Assembly (NCBI GenBank): GCA_021613535.1
Contig: CP075492.1
Coordinates: 12,586,001-12,650,000 of the forward strand
Length of the DNA stretch: 64,000 nucleotides
Reading direction: 5' to 3'
Source of the DNA: Adineta vaga
Lineage: Eukaryota > Rotifera
A program made the position numbers and the translations under genes. Below, piece after piece: positions 1-12,800 of the stretch. Each line of letters opens with the position of its first letter. Position 1 is the stretch's first letter. The notes under the pieces are model-generated. The model did not search any database, was not told the origin of the DNA, and saw only the letters and a program-made list of their open reading frames with translations.

Positions 1-169
1 TAATTAAATCACTGGTAAGACTATCGACTAGTGCTTTATTTTGTTTGAATTGTTCCACATGTTCAATTAAATGATTGAGGCAAACTAAACGTGAACAACA
101 ATGGCATTCGTATAGATGTTGAATTTCTTGATTACACATTAAATCAGCGCAAAAACCAGTTTGAGGCAT
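1..169 (-). CDS. B-box-like zinc-binding protein, N-terminal fragment
   Basis: An open reading frame runs off the left edge of the window. It starts at 169 (ATG on the minus strand) and gives 56 residues. Cys and His residues (CHCCSRLVCLNH and a following EH) have the spacing of a B-box-like zinc knuckle, preceded by a CADLMC segment. Proteins with this layout, a short zinc module followed by coiled coil, are abundant in bdelloid rotifers; that link is from memory of the family. The sequence after the zinc module (VEQFKQNKALVDSL) looks helical, consistent with a coiled coil starting here. Function unknown; the rest of the gene lies outside the window. Confidence 0.6.
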   Translation of the reverse strand, partial: MPQTGFCADLMCNQEIQHLYECHCCSRLVCLNHLIEHVEQFKQNKALVDSLTSDLI

Positions 170-1375
170 TTCTGAAATAGAGAAAGGATACTTTTTTTCT
201 CGTATGGTTATCTTCGCATAGAGAAGGAATTTATTTACGTGTGTGTGTAGATCGTTCTATCAGCTCGAAAAGACGAATAAGATTATAGAAAGTACAACGT
301 TTTTCAGCTATTTATATGGAATAAAAATACACTGCACAGACTACATTGTAAAAAATAATCTAGATCGGTGAAAAAACTGATTAAATATCTAGGGAAAGCA
401 CTTAAGTGCATTTTGTTAACAATACTTTAGACAGTCGAATGTTCGAATACATATAATGTATTCTCTTTCGTCGCGCCGCTGATTATGCCTAGATCGGGTG
501 ACATGGACCGAATTTATTTATTTCACTATCTATAGAATGATTCACTACGCATGAAGAACAGTAAAATTCCACTTACGTAATAAATAATTGAACATAAAAC
601 AAATCGTTTACAGTGTAACAGTATTAAAATCAAATTATCCGATAAAATTCAATATTTCATTCTCGCGTTAGCACATCAATATATTCTTGTTATCCACGAT
701 AGCGAAAAATTCATTTGTCTTGTTTTGAGTTACATTTATCAGTAATGAGAAATTAGAACAAAGCACGTTTAGATCATTAATATGAAATGTATTGACTTTC
801 TATTTGAAATCTTTAAACATATATTTTATTAATTTTATCCATGATTATATGCATTACACATAACTCTTTTGTAGAATGAACGTTCTTTATAGTCTATATC
901 GAAGTATGATTTATGATGTGAACATCATAGTTGCATGATAATTCAAAGTGTTCAATTTATATACTATTGTATATATTTTAAAGAAGATAATTAGTATTAA
1001 CAATGCATTTATTATTATAATCATACATATGATTTCAAATAGAATTATATTGAAGTTATCAAGATGATGAAAATCCATTTGAATTTGAATTAATAAGTTA
1101 TAAAGAAAAGAAGAAATATTTTTTACTGGTTTCTTTGTATAGCCAATAGTAAACTAGTGAAAAGTATTGTATTGTAACTAAAATATCAATGAAATAATTC
1201 GAAATTTATCATTTCATTTTCTTTTCTCCGAGATTTCACATTGAGAATGATGCAATGTTTGAAATTTAATTCATATTAATATAACGAAAGATCATTTTCG
1301 ATTTAGTTAATTAATCGATCAATCATTGGAAATACAACATTGAAAACATTTCGTACTATTCAACAGCGAATTAGT
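170..1375. other. Intergenic, promoter-side region
   Basis: About 1.2 kb between the divergent starts of the B-box-like gene and ADAT2. Very AT-rich, no long ORF, no clear repeat. It must contain both promoters, but no single element stands out. Confidence 0.5.
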
Positions 1376-2029
<654 letters not shown>

Positions 2030-2045
2030 CTGATTTTTGTTTTTC

Positions 2046-2051
2046 AATAAA
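2046..2051 (+). promoter_or_regulatory. Polyadenylation signal of ADAT2
   Basis: Canonical AATAAA hexamer shortly after the ADAT2 stop codon, in an AT-rich 3' region. Confidence 0.55.
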
Positions 2052-2346
2052 AAAGAAATATTAGATCAATAATTCCTTAGAGATTTCGAAATTATTTCAC
2101 TTCTGTACAAAAATCGGGGAACATAAAAATATGATTAAATCTATTTATATACTATTTTATTCTTGATTTTCAAAGAGTAACTATTTAACAACATAAATAC
2201 AAATACATTAAGCGTTTGAAACCTCTTCAATACTGTTAACAGACAAGTAATGAACTTAGAAGGTATTCCTTATTGACATGACAATAAAAGGTGCATGGAC
2301 AAAAAATTAATTCTTACCATTTTTCTATAGACTAAAAAAAGCGACG

Positions 2347-3654
2347 ATGGTGGATGTAATCGAATTTTTGCCACCTATATCAGGTTTATTTAATAAGAAT
2401 ATTCATCAAAAAGATACGAAACAAGTTATTTTACCAATAATACTCACGACTGTCAAAAATCTTCCTTCGAATGATAGAGTTAATAATTTTCAAAATACAA
2501 CACAATGGATTGCACGTTGTCCTAGTGATACACTTCGACAAATTAATACTTCTCATGTTGCATATGATATTCATCGAAAGACAATCTCTCATGAATTATC
2601 TCAATTTTATCCAGCAGACACGACTGATAAGTTTTCAATGGTAAAAATAAAACAGCAACAGCAACCGACGAATGATACTAAAGACTCGTTAAAAGTAACC
2701 GTAGGAACAACAACAACAACTGTTACATCGCTGCCGAACGTATCAAGTGTTGACACTCGAAGTACGCGTCTATTCAACACACTTTCAAAACATGTTACAA
2801 TTAAAACAGAACCTCTTAGACAAACCAATTATTTACTAAATAATTCAAAGAAAACTTCCTCATCTTGGCAAAAATATTGGACATCAAGATTTACACAAAG
2901 ACGAAGGTAAAATTCGAATTTAATTCAATCAATTCTCGATTCTATTTATTGTAGAAGAGAATCAATTGATTCTGACTTTGCTTCATATCGTTCAAAACGT
3001 GATCGTGAACCTCTTTTAGCTACAACAGATCTTGTTCCTATTCAAGATTCTATTACAGATACCAATGTTGATGAAAAATCCCCAACACTATCCAGTTGTT
3101 CTACTCCATCAAAATTTCCATCCCCGATAGTTTCCGACGATGAACCATCATTCATAAACGAAGAAAATCATCTAAATTTACCTGCAATTATTTCATCACG
3201 AGAAAAACTTCCAAAAATGGATCGATTGAAATCATCTGAAGAAAAAATTTTTACACCAGTTCAAAGTAAACCTTCTATTATTGAAAATAAAAAACCAATT
3301 TCTGTGAAAACAAAACTCTATAAACTTCCATTACCTTCAAATAAAGCACAAATTGATAAACCATTAATCAAACGAAAACCCCAAAATAAATTTATTGAAC
3401 CTTCAACAACTCCTGTGAGTTCAAATACAAAAGAACAAACATCTTCCAATAAGCCACATCGAACAACCACAACTACAATTAAAAACCAAAATCCATTATC
3501 AACGATGATAACAACAACACCACGATCAAAATATGAACAAATCAGTTGGGAAGAACCGTATGTTGGCGTTCGATTTGATCCACCCACACCACCATGTTCC
3601 CCATTCCTCTATGTTTGGCCTCAAGATCATGATCAAGAACATAAAGAAATATAA
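2347..3654 (+). CDS. Disordered orphan protein
   Basis: Two exons, 2347-2906 and 2955-3654, joined by a 48-bp intron (2907-2954); 419 aa. A 3'-splice-like TATAG lies 16 nt before the ATG. The protein is rich in Ser, Thr, Asn, Gln and Lys with poly-Thr and poly-Gln stretches. It has no signal peptide or membrane segment and is almost certainly disordered. The N-terminus (MVDVIEFLPPISGLFN) and the C-terminus (SWEEPYVGVRFDPPTPPCSP) look more ordered or motif-like than the middle and are the best places to look for conservation. I do not recognise the family. The shared reading frame across the intron supports a real gene; function is unknown. It ends convergently with the ROK kinase gene, only 66 bp away. 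Confidence 0.7.
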
Positions 3655-3720
3655 TCGAAAAACCGAAAGTTTTATAATTTAACCAATTAATTTTTATTTT
3701 CAAAAATCATTTGAATAAAA

Positions 3721-4684
3721 TCATGATATTTCAGAATTGATAACAGTTTGTGCTAAATCTAACGCTGATTGTATACCAATCAAATTTCCAAGTATAGATG
3801 GACAAATATATTCATCAATATTTTGTATAATTGCAGGTACATTAATATATCCATTCAACATTTGTTGAACATATTTTCTTATATATTTAAATAGACTTTG
3901 TTTTTTTGCTAATCCTCCTCCAATAACAATACGTTGAACTGATGTTAAACAAATAATTGCGACACATAACTGAGCAATATAATATGCTTGAATATTACAT
4001 ATAGAATGATCATCATCAGATATCGTATTCAAAAGGCTAGGTGAAATATTCAAACGATCAGCAACAGCTTTCGCATTCGACATGCCTTCAACACAAGAAC
4101 CATGAAACGGACAACAACCAGAATAATTATCATCAGGAAAACGTTCGGTTCGTATATGAGCACCTTCAGGATGCATTAAACCATGAATTGGTTGTGATCC
4201 AAGAACAAGACCAACACCTACACCTATATCCAAATATTCTAGAATAATTTCACTAAAGAAAACTAATTTTAATAATACCTGTTCCAATAGTAATATAAGC
4301 TACTGATGTGTCACTTCGAAGTGAAGCTTCGGTCATTGCTGGTGCATTGACATCTGTTTCAAATGCAATAGGAACATTGAAATCTTGAAAAGTGCCAACA
4401 ATATTTACATATTGCCATCCAGATTTGGGTGTTGTAGTAATATATCCATAAGTTTTACTCATTTTATCTAAATCAATGGGTACAAAACAAGCAATACCAA
4501 TTGCTCGGAATGGTCTGTATGATTTTCTGGCAGCTAACCAATCATGTATTTGACGAAGGGTATTTTCAGCAGTTGTAGTTATAATTTGTAAAGAATCTTG
4601 TTCAATAAATCGACCGTTACTATCACTTATAGCCACTTTACATCCTGTACCTCCCATTTCTATTCCAGCTACAATCGAAGGCAT
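3721..4684 (-). CDS. ROK-family fructokinase, bacterial type
   Basis: ATP-dependent sugar kinase of the ROK family, closest in motif pattern to bacterial fructokinases. Two exons, 4279-4684 and 3721-4223, intron 4224-4278; 302 aa, the full length of the bacterial enzymes. Visible motifs: N-terminal phosphate loop GIEMGGTG (7-14; the usual GGTK Lys is Gly here), TDVNAPA with the catalytic Asp at 111, the second phosphate motif TIGTGVGVGL restored exactly by splicing, and the zinc site H158, C173, H176, C179 in CCPFHGSC. A third AG inside the acceptor region was chosen because only it restores TIGTGVGVGL. An in-frame ATG nine bases upstream (4693) is an alternative start. Animal ROK proteins (GNE, NAGK) are different subfamilies, so a bacterial origin is likely; the intron shows it is resident in the nuclear genome. 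Substrate is inferred, not shown. Confidence 0.85.
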
Positions 4685-5305
4685 GGTTACCATTAATAGA
4701 ATGACCTTCTTCAAAAATATGTTTCAATTTTTCTATATGAATATAGATCCCGTAAAAGAACAAAAGAGTTTGAATGACACATAGAGCATCTGATATTTTC
4801 CAGATAATGAATTCAGCATGTCACCATACGTGCTTATAATAATAAAAAAATCGTATGTTAATATAGTCTTTATGCTTCCACTTCGCATTCTTCTCTATTA
4901 TCATGTCTTTTGTTTTATACATATACATAAAATATGAAGTACACAGTTCTCTTCTCTGTAACGATATTTGATGTCATCATGGTGTTATTTTTGGAATTTT
5001 TATTTAAGGAAGAAATGAAAACTGTAAAAATACTTGAAGAAGAAAATCATGACAACTATACACAGAAATAGATTTCTATACGTTATCGACCTACGATGTC
5101 TCGGTGGAAGATTTGTATCGTCCAACAAACCACTAGCGACCTCAACTATATAAAGTCTGTCATTTTTGCTCTTATATGATTTGTTAAAATATCAACGAAT
5201 CCTGTTCTTCATTTCAATTGCACTTGCATTCAACTCTATTCTATTGCTTTCTTTGTTTATGTATTGAATCATACTGGAAAAATTTCCTGATATTGAACAA
5301 TAATC
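4685..5305. other. Divergent promoter region
   Basis: About 620 bp between the head-to-head starts of the ROK kinase and the elongin-like gene. It contains a TATA-like element for the rightward gene (annotated separately). No ORF or repeat of note. Confidence 0.5.
5147..5155 (+). promoter_or_regulatory. TATA-like box
   Basis: TATATAAAG about 150 bp before the start of the elongin-A-like gene, in the divergent intergenic region. It matches the TATA consensus, but such strings are common in AT-rich DNA. Confidence 0.35.
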
Positions 5306-6257
5306 ATGAGCAATGAACCAGTTATCATCACTATTGAAACAGTCAAAAAGAAACTTAAAAAGTACACAGCTCTCAAAGAACATGCCAAAGTAATAATCAT
5401 TATTTCTGAAAAAGATTGTCTTTCATTTCTATTTCAATTGCTTTTAGGTAAAAGAATATCTTCGAAAATTATATCATACATCTGTGACGTCTTCGTTAAT
5501 CGAAGTAAAATCATCGAGAAGAATTCTCCATTAAGACCAATTGATTATTGGTTTTTCATTTTCTAGGAAACAAGAATTGATAGTCTTCTTCGTCGACTTG
5601 CATCTCATAAAACAGCTAATTATAGTTCATCAGCAAGAAAAATTCTAAAGAAATGGCATCATAAACGATTATTATCATCAAAGTCGAAGACAGATATAAA
5701 TCCAATAGTTATTGAAAAGAAATCTGAAGAATCCAGGTTTGATATTTTACATTGAATCAATCAATCAACGAAAGTCTTCTATCTTCTTCAGTGAATCTCC
5801 AATATTTGATGATAGTAAGAAACGAAAAGTTCTTTCTCTTGCTCAATATCTGGAAACTAAGAAGCATGTGTTACCATCTTCTTCCTCTTCATTGTCATTA
5901 TCGAGGAGCAATTCAACTAGACAAAATCAATTAACCGATACTCAAATCGAAGTTATCAATGCACAATTTAAAGCCACAACAGAAAAATTAACCGCTAGTG
6001 TACCTGATCTAGCCAAGATTGTCAACAAAACACTGATCGAAACCGATAAAAAAAGTGACAATCGACTTGATTCGATTGTTAAGAAGATGTCTGTTGAACA
6101 ACCCGAATCAAAAGTCAAAGATCTTTGGGCTGAAGACGATGATGACGACGATGATGATGATAATAATAATAGTGATGACATCAATGTTCAATCAGAAATG
6201 CTTGAGTCCAAAACAGTGAATAGTAATGATCGTTTTCATATTCAAAAAGTTCGATAG
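5306..6257 (+). CDS. TFIIS N-terminal (LW) domain protein, elongin-A-like
   Basis: Four exons: 5306-5389, 5448-5504, 5567-5736, 5792-6257; 258 aa. Residues 1 to about 100 form a helical bundle resembling the TFIIS N-terminal domain of TCEA, elongin A and MED26. There is a leucine/lysine-rich first half (VKEYLRKLYHTSV), then an ETRIDSLLRRLASHK segment matching the ETxVGxxVNxLRKH core, then ARKILKKWH matching the conserved AxxLVxxWK. Such domains bind elongation and Mediator partners. The rest is low complexity: a serine run, a lysine/glutamate-rich middle, an Asp/Asn run, and a basic tail. No elongin-A BC box or F-box is recognisable, so it is either a divergent elongin A or another LW-domain protein. 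Nuclear location is inferred. Confidence 0.7.
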
Positions 6258-8369
6258 ACATAATGTATAGTAGACGTTCGTTTTTTCTTCTTCTCTCTAT
6301 CTCTGTACGTGTATGATGAAATCGATGCGAAAGTATGTGTGTTTTGTTTTTCGTTTCTCTGAACAAATAAAGATTATTTTTGACTCCAGTTAATTTTGCT
6401 ATTTTATGCAAAATCAAAACCAGCGAAAGATGAAATAGTGTATACATATATATATATATATAACTAAAGTCAATCGTATCAACAACATCTGATCTAAAAT
6501 GTAAACAAAAATTCTATCATGCATGACTCAATCACATATACTTGGCACATGACATGAGATTGAGCCGACTTATTTTAAAGCAGAACGATGGAAGAAAAAT
6601 CAAACATACGCACATATGTCATTGATAAGGAGATTAAAAAAGAAAGGTTTCATCTTTCTTCATACTTCCACTTCAAGGTGACACTTGAGTAGAGAATACG
6701 GATAATAGGCAATAAATAGTTAACATCATCAAAGTTGAATTCAATAAGTCAGAAGAAAAAAACGACAGACAGATCACTATTCATTATAAGTATGTACTTT
6801 CTTAACAGCTGTGATCAGAATACATCGAATTATGGATCGAAAAAGTTCAAAAGATATTCAAATGAATGCAGAGCGTCTGCTATCGATGAACGTATAGTAA
6901 TAAAACAAAACGACAGAATTGAACAATTTTCAAACTTTCTGATAAGAGATAATAATCTATTTTAAACATTGTTTTGTCTACGGTTCATTTGTAACAGGCA
7001 ACAATCGTTTATCATTCGAACGAAAACATTTTTCACAATGTGTGAAAAGAAAGAGAACAGTTAAGTCTTGCTTATAACGTTGTTCAATCAAGTTGAAATA
7101 ATATATTTCATGATTTGGTGAGTTTCTTTGACGTAATTTTTTCGAATGAATAACACCTGTTACCACCAAATGGACACTATTGCTTGATGAACCATTCGAT
7201 TGAATTAGTTGTTTTCTTGATTAGAATAGCTGTCGTCATCGAATGAAAATGCTTAATCATATTTTCTGTTCATTCCATTCGCCAGGGGGGAAACACTTGC
7301 GTCTGCTCTCCGTACTCTCAAGATATTACCTTCTATCTTTTCTTTTCTTTTCTTTTATTGCTCATTAATCATGATCAATGTTCAATTAGGATCGTCTGTT
7401 TGATCGATGCTTATGATGATCCTGACATTTTCGTATTTGTTTGTTTTTCTTTTCTATAAACAAGAATCTACTATTCATTCATGTTAAATTCTTCGTATAA
7501 AAAAATCACGAACAACACAAACGCGAAGACGAGACAGAGTAATATATATATGTATGTATTAAAAGAAAAGTTCAGCAACAAGAACATAGACAGATATCCG
7601 GACACGCGACAATTAGTATTAGATTTTTGTCCGCGTCTGCGCACAATGATGATATATAACAACTTTTTTTTTAGGTCAAAATCTGTTTCCGGTATGTAGA
7701 AATAAATGATGACATTCATAAACTAACCCGAAACATCGACGAGATGAACTTGACTTTGTCGTTCGAGCTTTTATCATAAGTAATCTGATTATTCTATCTC
7801 TTTTTCGAATGATTAGAAGATCAGAAGAAACATAAACGACATGTCAATCTTCGCACTAAATGGTCTACTAGTAGATGCAAACAGGTCATCTTCCTTGTTG
7901 TATTAACAAGACTATCCATGTCTCGACATTCTTCATCAATCATGCTCTTGCTTTTTCTTTCTCGCTCTCGTTCTCTCTCCCTCTCTTTTTCTCTCGCTTT
8001 TCTTTTTATGATTCAAGATTGTCCACTTTTTCTCTTTCTCTTCCTTTTCGATCACTCCATACAATCTAGTCTGATTGACCCTGGCATAAACTGATTGAGC
8101 GTATTGTCTTTTCTTACAAAAATTGACGCAAAAGAAAATGCTCCATCAATTTTTAACACGTCAAAGTCAGAGTAAGTTCTCTTCAGTTACTCTATCTATC
8201 GATAATACAAGTTATATATGTACCATTTTGAATCATTATCTCTATTTATTTATATTCTTATAGATTCTAAAAGAAAATGAACTTTTAATAGGCAACAACT
8301 GTATTTGAATAGAAAAGAAAGAGAATCAACAGCCATTTTCTTTTGTTACTATATCATCAATCTTACAAA
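6258..8369. other. Intergenic region
   Basis: About 2.1 kb without a supported gene. It holds a short TA run near 6447-6463 and a CT-rich low-complexity tract around 7950-8050. ORFs here are short, lack plausible splice partners and show no protein-like composition. Confidence 0.5.
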
Positions 8370-9434
8370 ATGATTCGAATCTATTCTTGTCAACGTTGTT
8401 CACAACTACCTCCACCGCCACCAATATTTACTCTCGATCCACCACCAAATATCTTGTCTATTGATATTCGTTGTTCGTCTCGTTCTTTATCATCACCAAC
8501 GATGCACCATCAAAAATATACGTATTCATCATCAGCAGCATCATTATTTCTATCGGTTTCTCTGGGAATTATGATCGTTTTACTTATCTCAACTAGTACT
8601 ATTTTTCTTATCAAGTAAATAACATATTCTTCTTTGCTATTCAATCATTAAAGTTTCTCCAGTGTCAAAATACGAGATTTAATTTATATAATGAGCAAAT
8701 GATAATCACATTCATTTGTCTTTCACAGTGGGATATAACGAGTCATGATTTGTTCTTCTTCGTTTCGTACTGTCTAGCACAGCATGCCTATCGAATTATT
8801 GATGGTAACGAAAATATTGATCTAATTTGTTCGACATGCGTACATGCTGAATAAACAAAAGAGATATGTACATGTGATAGAACATATATATATATTTATA
8901 TCTAATTTTAGAAATCGAATGATCAAACGACGACAAGAACGTCAAAAAAGATATGTTCAAAGTTCTTCATCGGATAAATTCAATGGACATAATCATCGTC
9001 ATCATCATCATAATTGGACAGTAAGTCTTTACTTTACATGATATTTAACACGCAAGGATAATCGAATAGACAGTTAATTCATTCATTCATGATTTCTTTT
9101 TCTCTCTCTCTCTCTATTTCAGAAATTAAGTGATAGTTGCAGTAGTGATCAAACGTTAAGTACACCTCCAAGTGAATATCCGTGTGCTGTCATTGAACCA
9201 CTTCTATCAAATGATCATCAACATGAATATGAACAAATCAAATATGACAGTTCATTACAAAACTATTGTCTTGTTTATTGTCGTCAATGTGCAAATTATC
9301 ATCAAACAAATCTAATTCAATCGAATTATCAACATCCATGTACATGTCATAAACATCTTTTTGAATTACAACCAATGTTACGAACAACAACAACAATGAC
9401 TGATGATTCAACTCATCAACTACCTTCAATTTAA
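8370..9434 (+). CDS. Small single-pass membrane protein, unknown function
   Basis: Three exons: 8370-8614, 8912-9020, 9123-9434; 221 aa. The N-terminal 55 residues have a CxxC (YSCQRCSQ), two proline runs and a Ser-rich stretch but no cleavable signal peptide. A strong hydrophobic helix spans about residues 57-81. It is followed at once by a basic stop-transfer stretch (RMIKRRQERQKR), which predicts N-out/C-in topology. The cytoplasmic tail has a His-rich run and a Cys/His cluster (YCLVYCRQCANYH, then HPCTCHKH) that could bind metal. The first intron (297 bp) is long for this region. Splice phases close exactly and the tail is non-repetitive, so I believe the gene. Family not recognised. Confidence 0.65.
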
Positions 9435-9812
9435 ATTTTTCATTTGTTCTTCTTTCTTTTTGTGGTTTAACCCTGTGATTATTTATTTGTTTTTGTATAT
9501 ATATATATATTATTCTATGTTGTGTTGTTGGACTTTTCTTTTTCGAAAAAAACAAATCGAAGTGACAGTCAATGAATTACTAATCTTGAAATTGTTTTGA
9601 TCTTTCGATTTAATCGAGAACGTAATGAATAGTGAAGATTAATATCTTATAAATTTTTCAAGACAAAATGTTCATATCGATAGTGCGTGACATCTATGCC
9701 ATTGTTAGATTCGTTCGTTTTCAGTAAGCCAATAAGAATTCAAGTTACTCAATCATAAAAGAATCGGTTTTGTTCTATAATTCCTTCATTTTCATTAGAA
9801 AATATCGTAAGT
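9435..9812. other. Intergenic, CTR9 upstream region
   Basis: AT-rich spacer with a short TA repeat near 9498. It must contain the 3' UTR of the membrane-protein gene and the CTR9 promoter. A CATTAG splice-like site lies 14 nt before the CTR9 ATG. Confidence 0.45.
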
Positions 9813-12800
9813 ATGGCTGAACCAAGTCATCGTTCGATTGAAATCCCATTACATTCCGGTGACGAAGTACGTTTATTTCGATTTATTCGTCACTTACATT
9901 ATTTTGATTTATCTATAGGTTATCGAAGTAAGTCTCGATCAATTACCCGATGGACAAGAAGTTCTTGCTATTCTTCAACAAGAAAATTGCCCATTACATA
10001 TTTGGGTGACACTTGCTGTGAGTCATTTTAATTTGAATATTTTCTTCACTAAAATCCATTCGACTATATAGTTGGAATATTATCGGCAAGATAAAGAAAA
10101 AGATTTTGTTGAAATTCTTAAATCAGCATGTAATGAAATCAATAATCAACGTCAACAACAAACAACTGGTCATCGTGCACAAGAAACAGATCAAATGCGT
10201 TGTTTAGATACTTTAGCTGCTTATTATGTTAAACGTGGTCATCGTGAAAAAGCGAAAGAGAAAAAACGTGAATATTTTACTCAAGCAACTTTACTTTATA
10301 CTCATGCTGATAAAATTCTTATGTACGATCTTAATCATTTACTTGGTCGTGCTTATATTTGTTTACTCGAAGGTGATAAAATGGATCAAGCTGAACAACA
10401 ATTTAATTTCGTACTTAATCAAATGCAAAATAATATTCCTGCATTATTAGGTCGAGCTTGTATTGCATTTAATAAGAAAGATTATCGACAAGCATTGAAT
10501 TTATATAAACGTGCATTGAAATATTCACCGGAAAATTCTGCAAGTATTCGAGTTGGTTTAGCAAACGCTTTTGCAAAATCTAATAAATTAGATAAAGCTG
10601 AGTAAGCAAAAGATTATTTTGATTTTTTTTTTTCATTGTAATATTTAAAATGAAATAGATTAGCATTCAATCGTGCCATTGAAGTGGATTCGAAATGTGT
10701 CGGTGCATTAGTTGGTTTAGCTATATTGGAATTAAATATGAAAACACCGGATTCCATTAAACATGGTGTAATTAAACTTTCTCGAGCTTATCAATATGAT
10801 CCACAAAATCCAATGGTTTTAAATCATTTAGCTAATCATTTCTTTTTTAAAAAAGTATGATTTCGTGTTCGTTTCGAATTATGAAAACTTTCCTGTTGTT
10901 TAGGATTATGTTCGTGTTCGTCAATTAGCAATGCATGCATTGAATTATACGGAAAATGAAGCAATGCGTGCAGAAAGCTGTTATCATTTAGCTCGAGCTC
11001 ATCATGCTGAACGAGATTATGAAGAAGCCTTTCGTTATTATTATCAAGCAACTCATTTAGCACCGGAAAAATTTGTTTTACCTTTATTTGGTCTTGGACA
11101 AATGTATTTACAACGAGAAGATACTACTAATGTTTGTATTAGAAGAACAGTTTTATTAATATAGTTCTCGATTGTTTTAGGCCAGTGATTGTTTTGAAAA
11201 GATTTTAAAAATTCATCCTAATGATCATGAATCAATGAAAATTTTAGCAAGTATCTATGCTGAATCATCTGATCAAGATAGACGTGATAAAGCAAGAGAA
11301 TTTTTGAAAAAAGTAACACAACATGATGAACATGATATTGATTCATGGATTCAATTAGCTGAAATTCTTGAAGGTGTTGATTTACAAGGTAAGAAGAAAG
11401 ATTTTGTTTTAACAGACAATAGAATATGTACGATATTGTTTAGGTTCATTGGATGCTTATTTGACAGCATCAAGATTAATTCGTGAAGTTCATAGTAGAG
11501 ATACTCCAATGGAAATGTTAAATAATATGGGTTCATTACATTATCGTTTGAATAATTATGAAGAAAGTCGAAAATGTTTCGAAAAGGGTATATCATATGC
11601 TGAACAAGCACGAGAAGTTGAACCGGCCTATGCCAATTCTATTCTTGTTACGATGCGATATAATTTAGCACGTGTATGTGAAGCATCATTTGAATTTGAT
11701 AAAGCTGAAACATTATATAAAGAAATTTTACGTGAACATCCCAAATATGTCGATTGTGTACTTCGACTGGGTTGTATGGCACGTGATCGTGGTCAAATTT
11801 ATAGTGCATCAGATTGGTTTAAAGATGCATTAGAAATTAATAATAATTCTCCTGATGCATGGACAATGATTGGAAATTTACATGCTGCTAAACAAGAATG
11901 GCGACCAGGTCAAAGAAAATTTGAGCGAATTCTACATAATCCACAAACAGCAAATGATTCATATGCATTAATTTCATTGGGAAATATTTGGTTACAAACT
12001 TTATATATGCCATCACGTGATAAAGAAAGAGTAAGATTATGTGTTCTCTTATTTTAAATCATTACATGCGATTAAATACATTAATAACATCTATTGTCTC
12101 CTTTCCTATATATAGTTCTATGAATTTCTTTATTTAGGAAAAACGTCATCAAGCACGTGCTCTTCAAGTCTATAAAGTCGTTCTTAAAAATGACAATCGA
12201 AATATCTGGGCTGCTAATGGTGTTGGTTGTGTTTTAGCTCACAAAGGTTATTTAAATGAAGCTCGTGATATCTTTGCTCAAGTTCGTGAAGCTACTGCTG
12301 ATATGCCTGATGTTTGGCTAAATATTGCACATATTTATGTCGAACAAAAACAATATATTCCTGCCGTACAAATGTATGAAAATTGTCTAAAGAAATTCTA
12401 TAAACACAATAATGTCGAAGTATTAACTTATTTGGCTCGTGCACTTGTGAAAGGCAATCGTTTACATGAAGCTCATAATGCTTTACTAAATGCTCGACGT
12501 GTAGCACCACATGATTTAACATTGATGTATAATGGTGCATTAGTTCAACAAAAATTAGCACAAGAAATATTAAAAGATGAAAATTCAACGTTAACATCGG
12601 TTCTTCAAGCAATTGATCAACTTCGAATTGCTCAAAAGTAAGTAAACAATTGTCGATAGAAGAACGAAAACAAATGACATAATTTATTTGTATTTATAGA
12701 ACATTTTCATGGCTCGGTGAACATGGTGATCCACATCGATTAGATTTAAGTCAAGCTCAACAAGAAGCACAACAATGTTCCGATTTATTATCTCAGTCAA

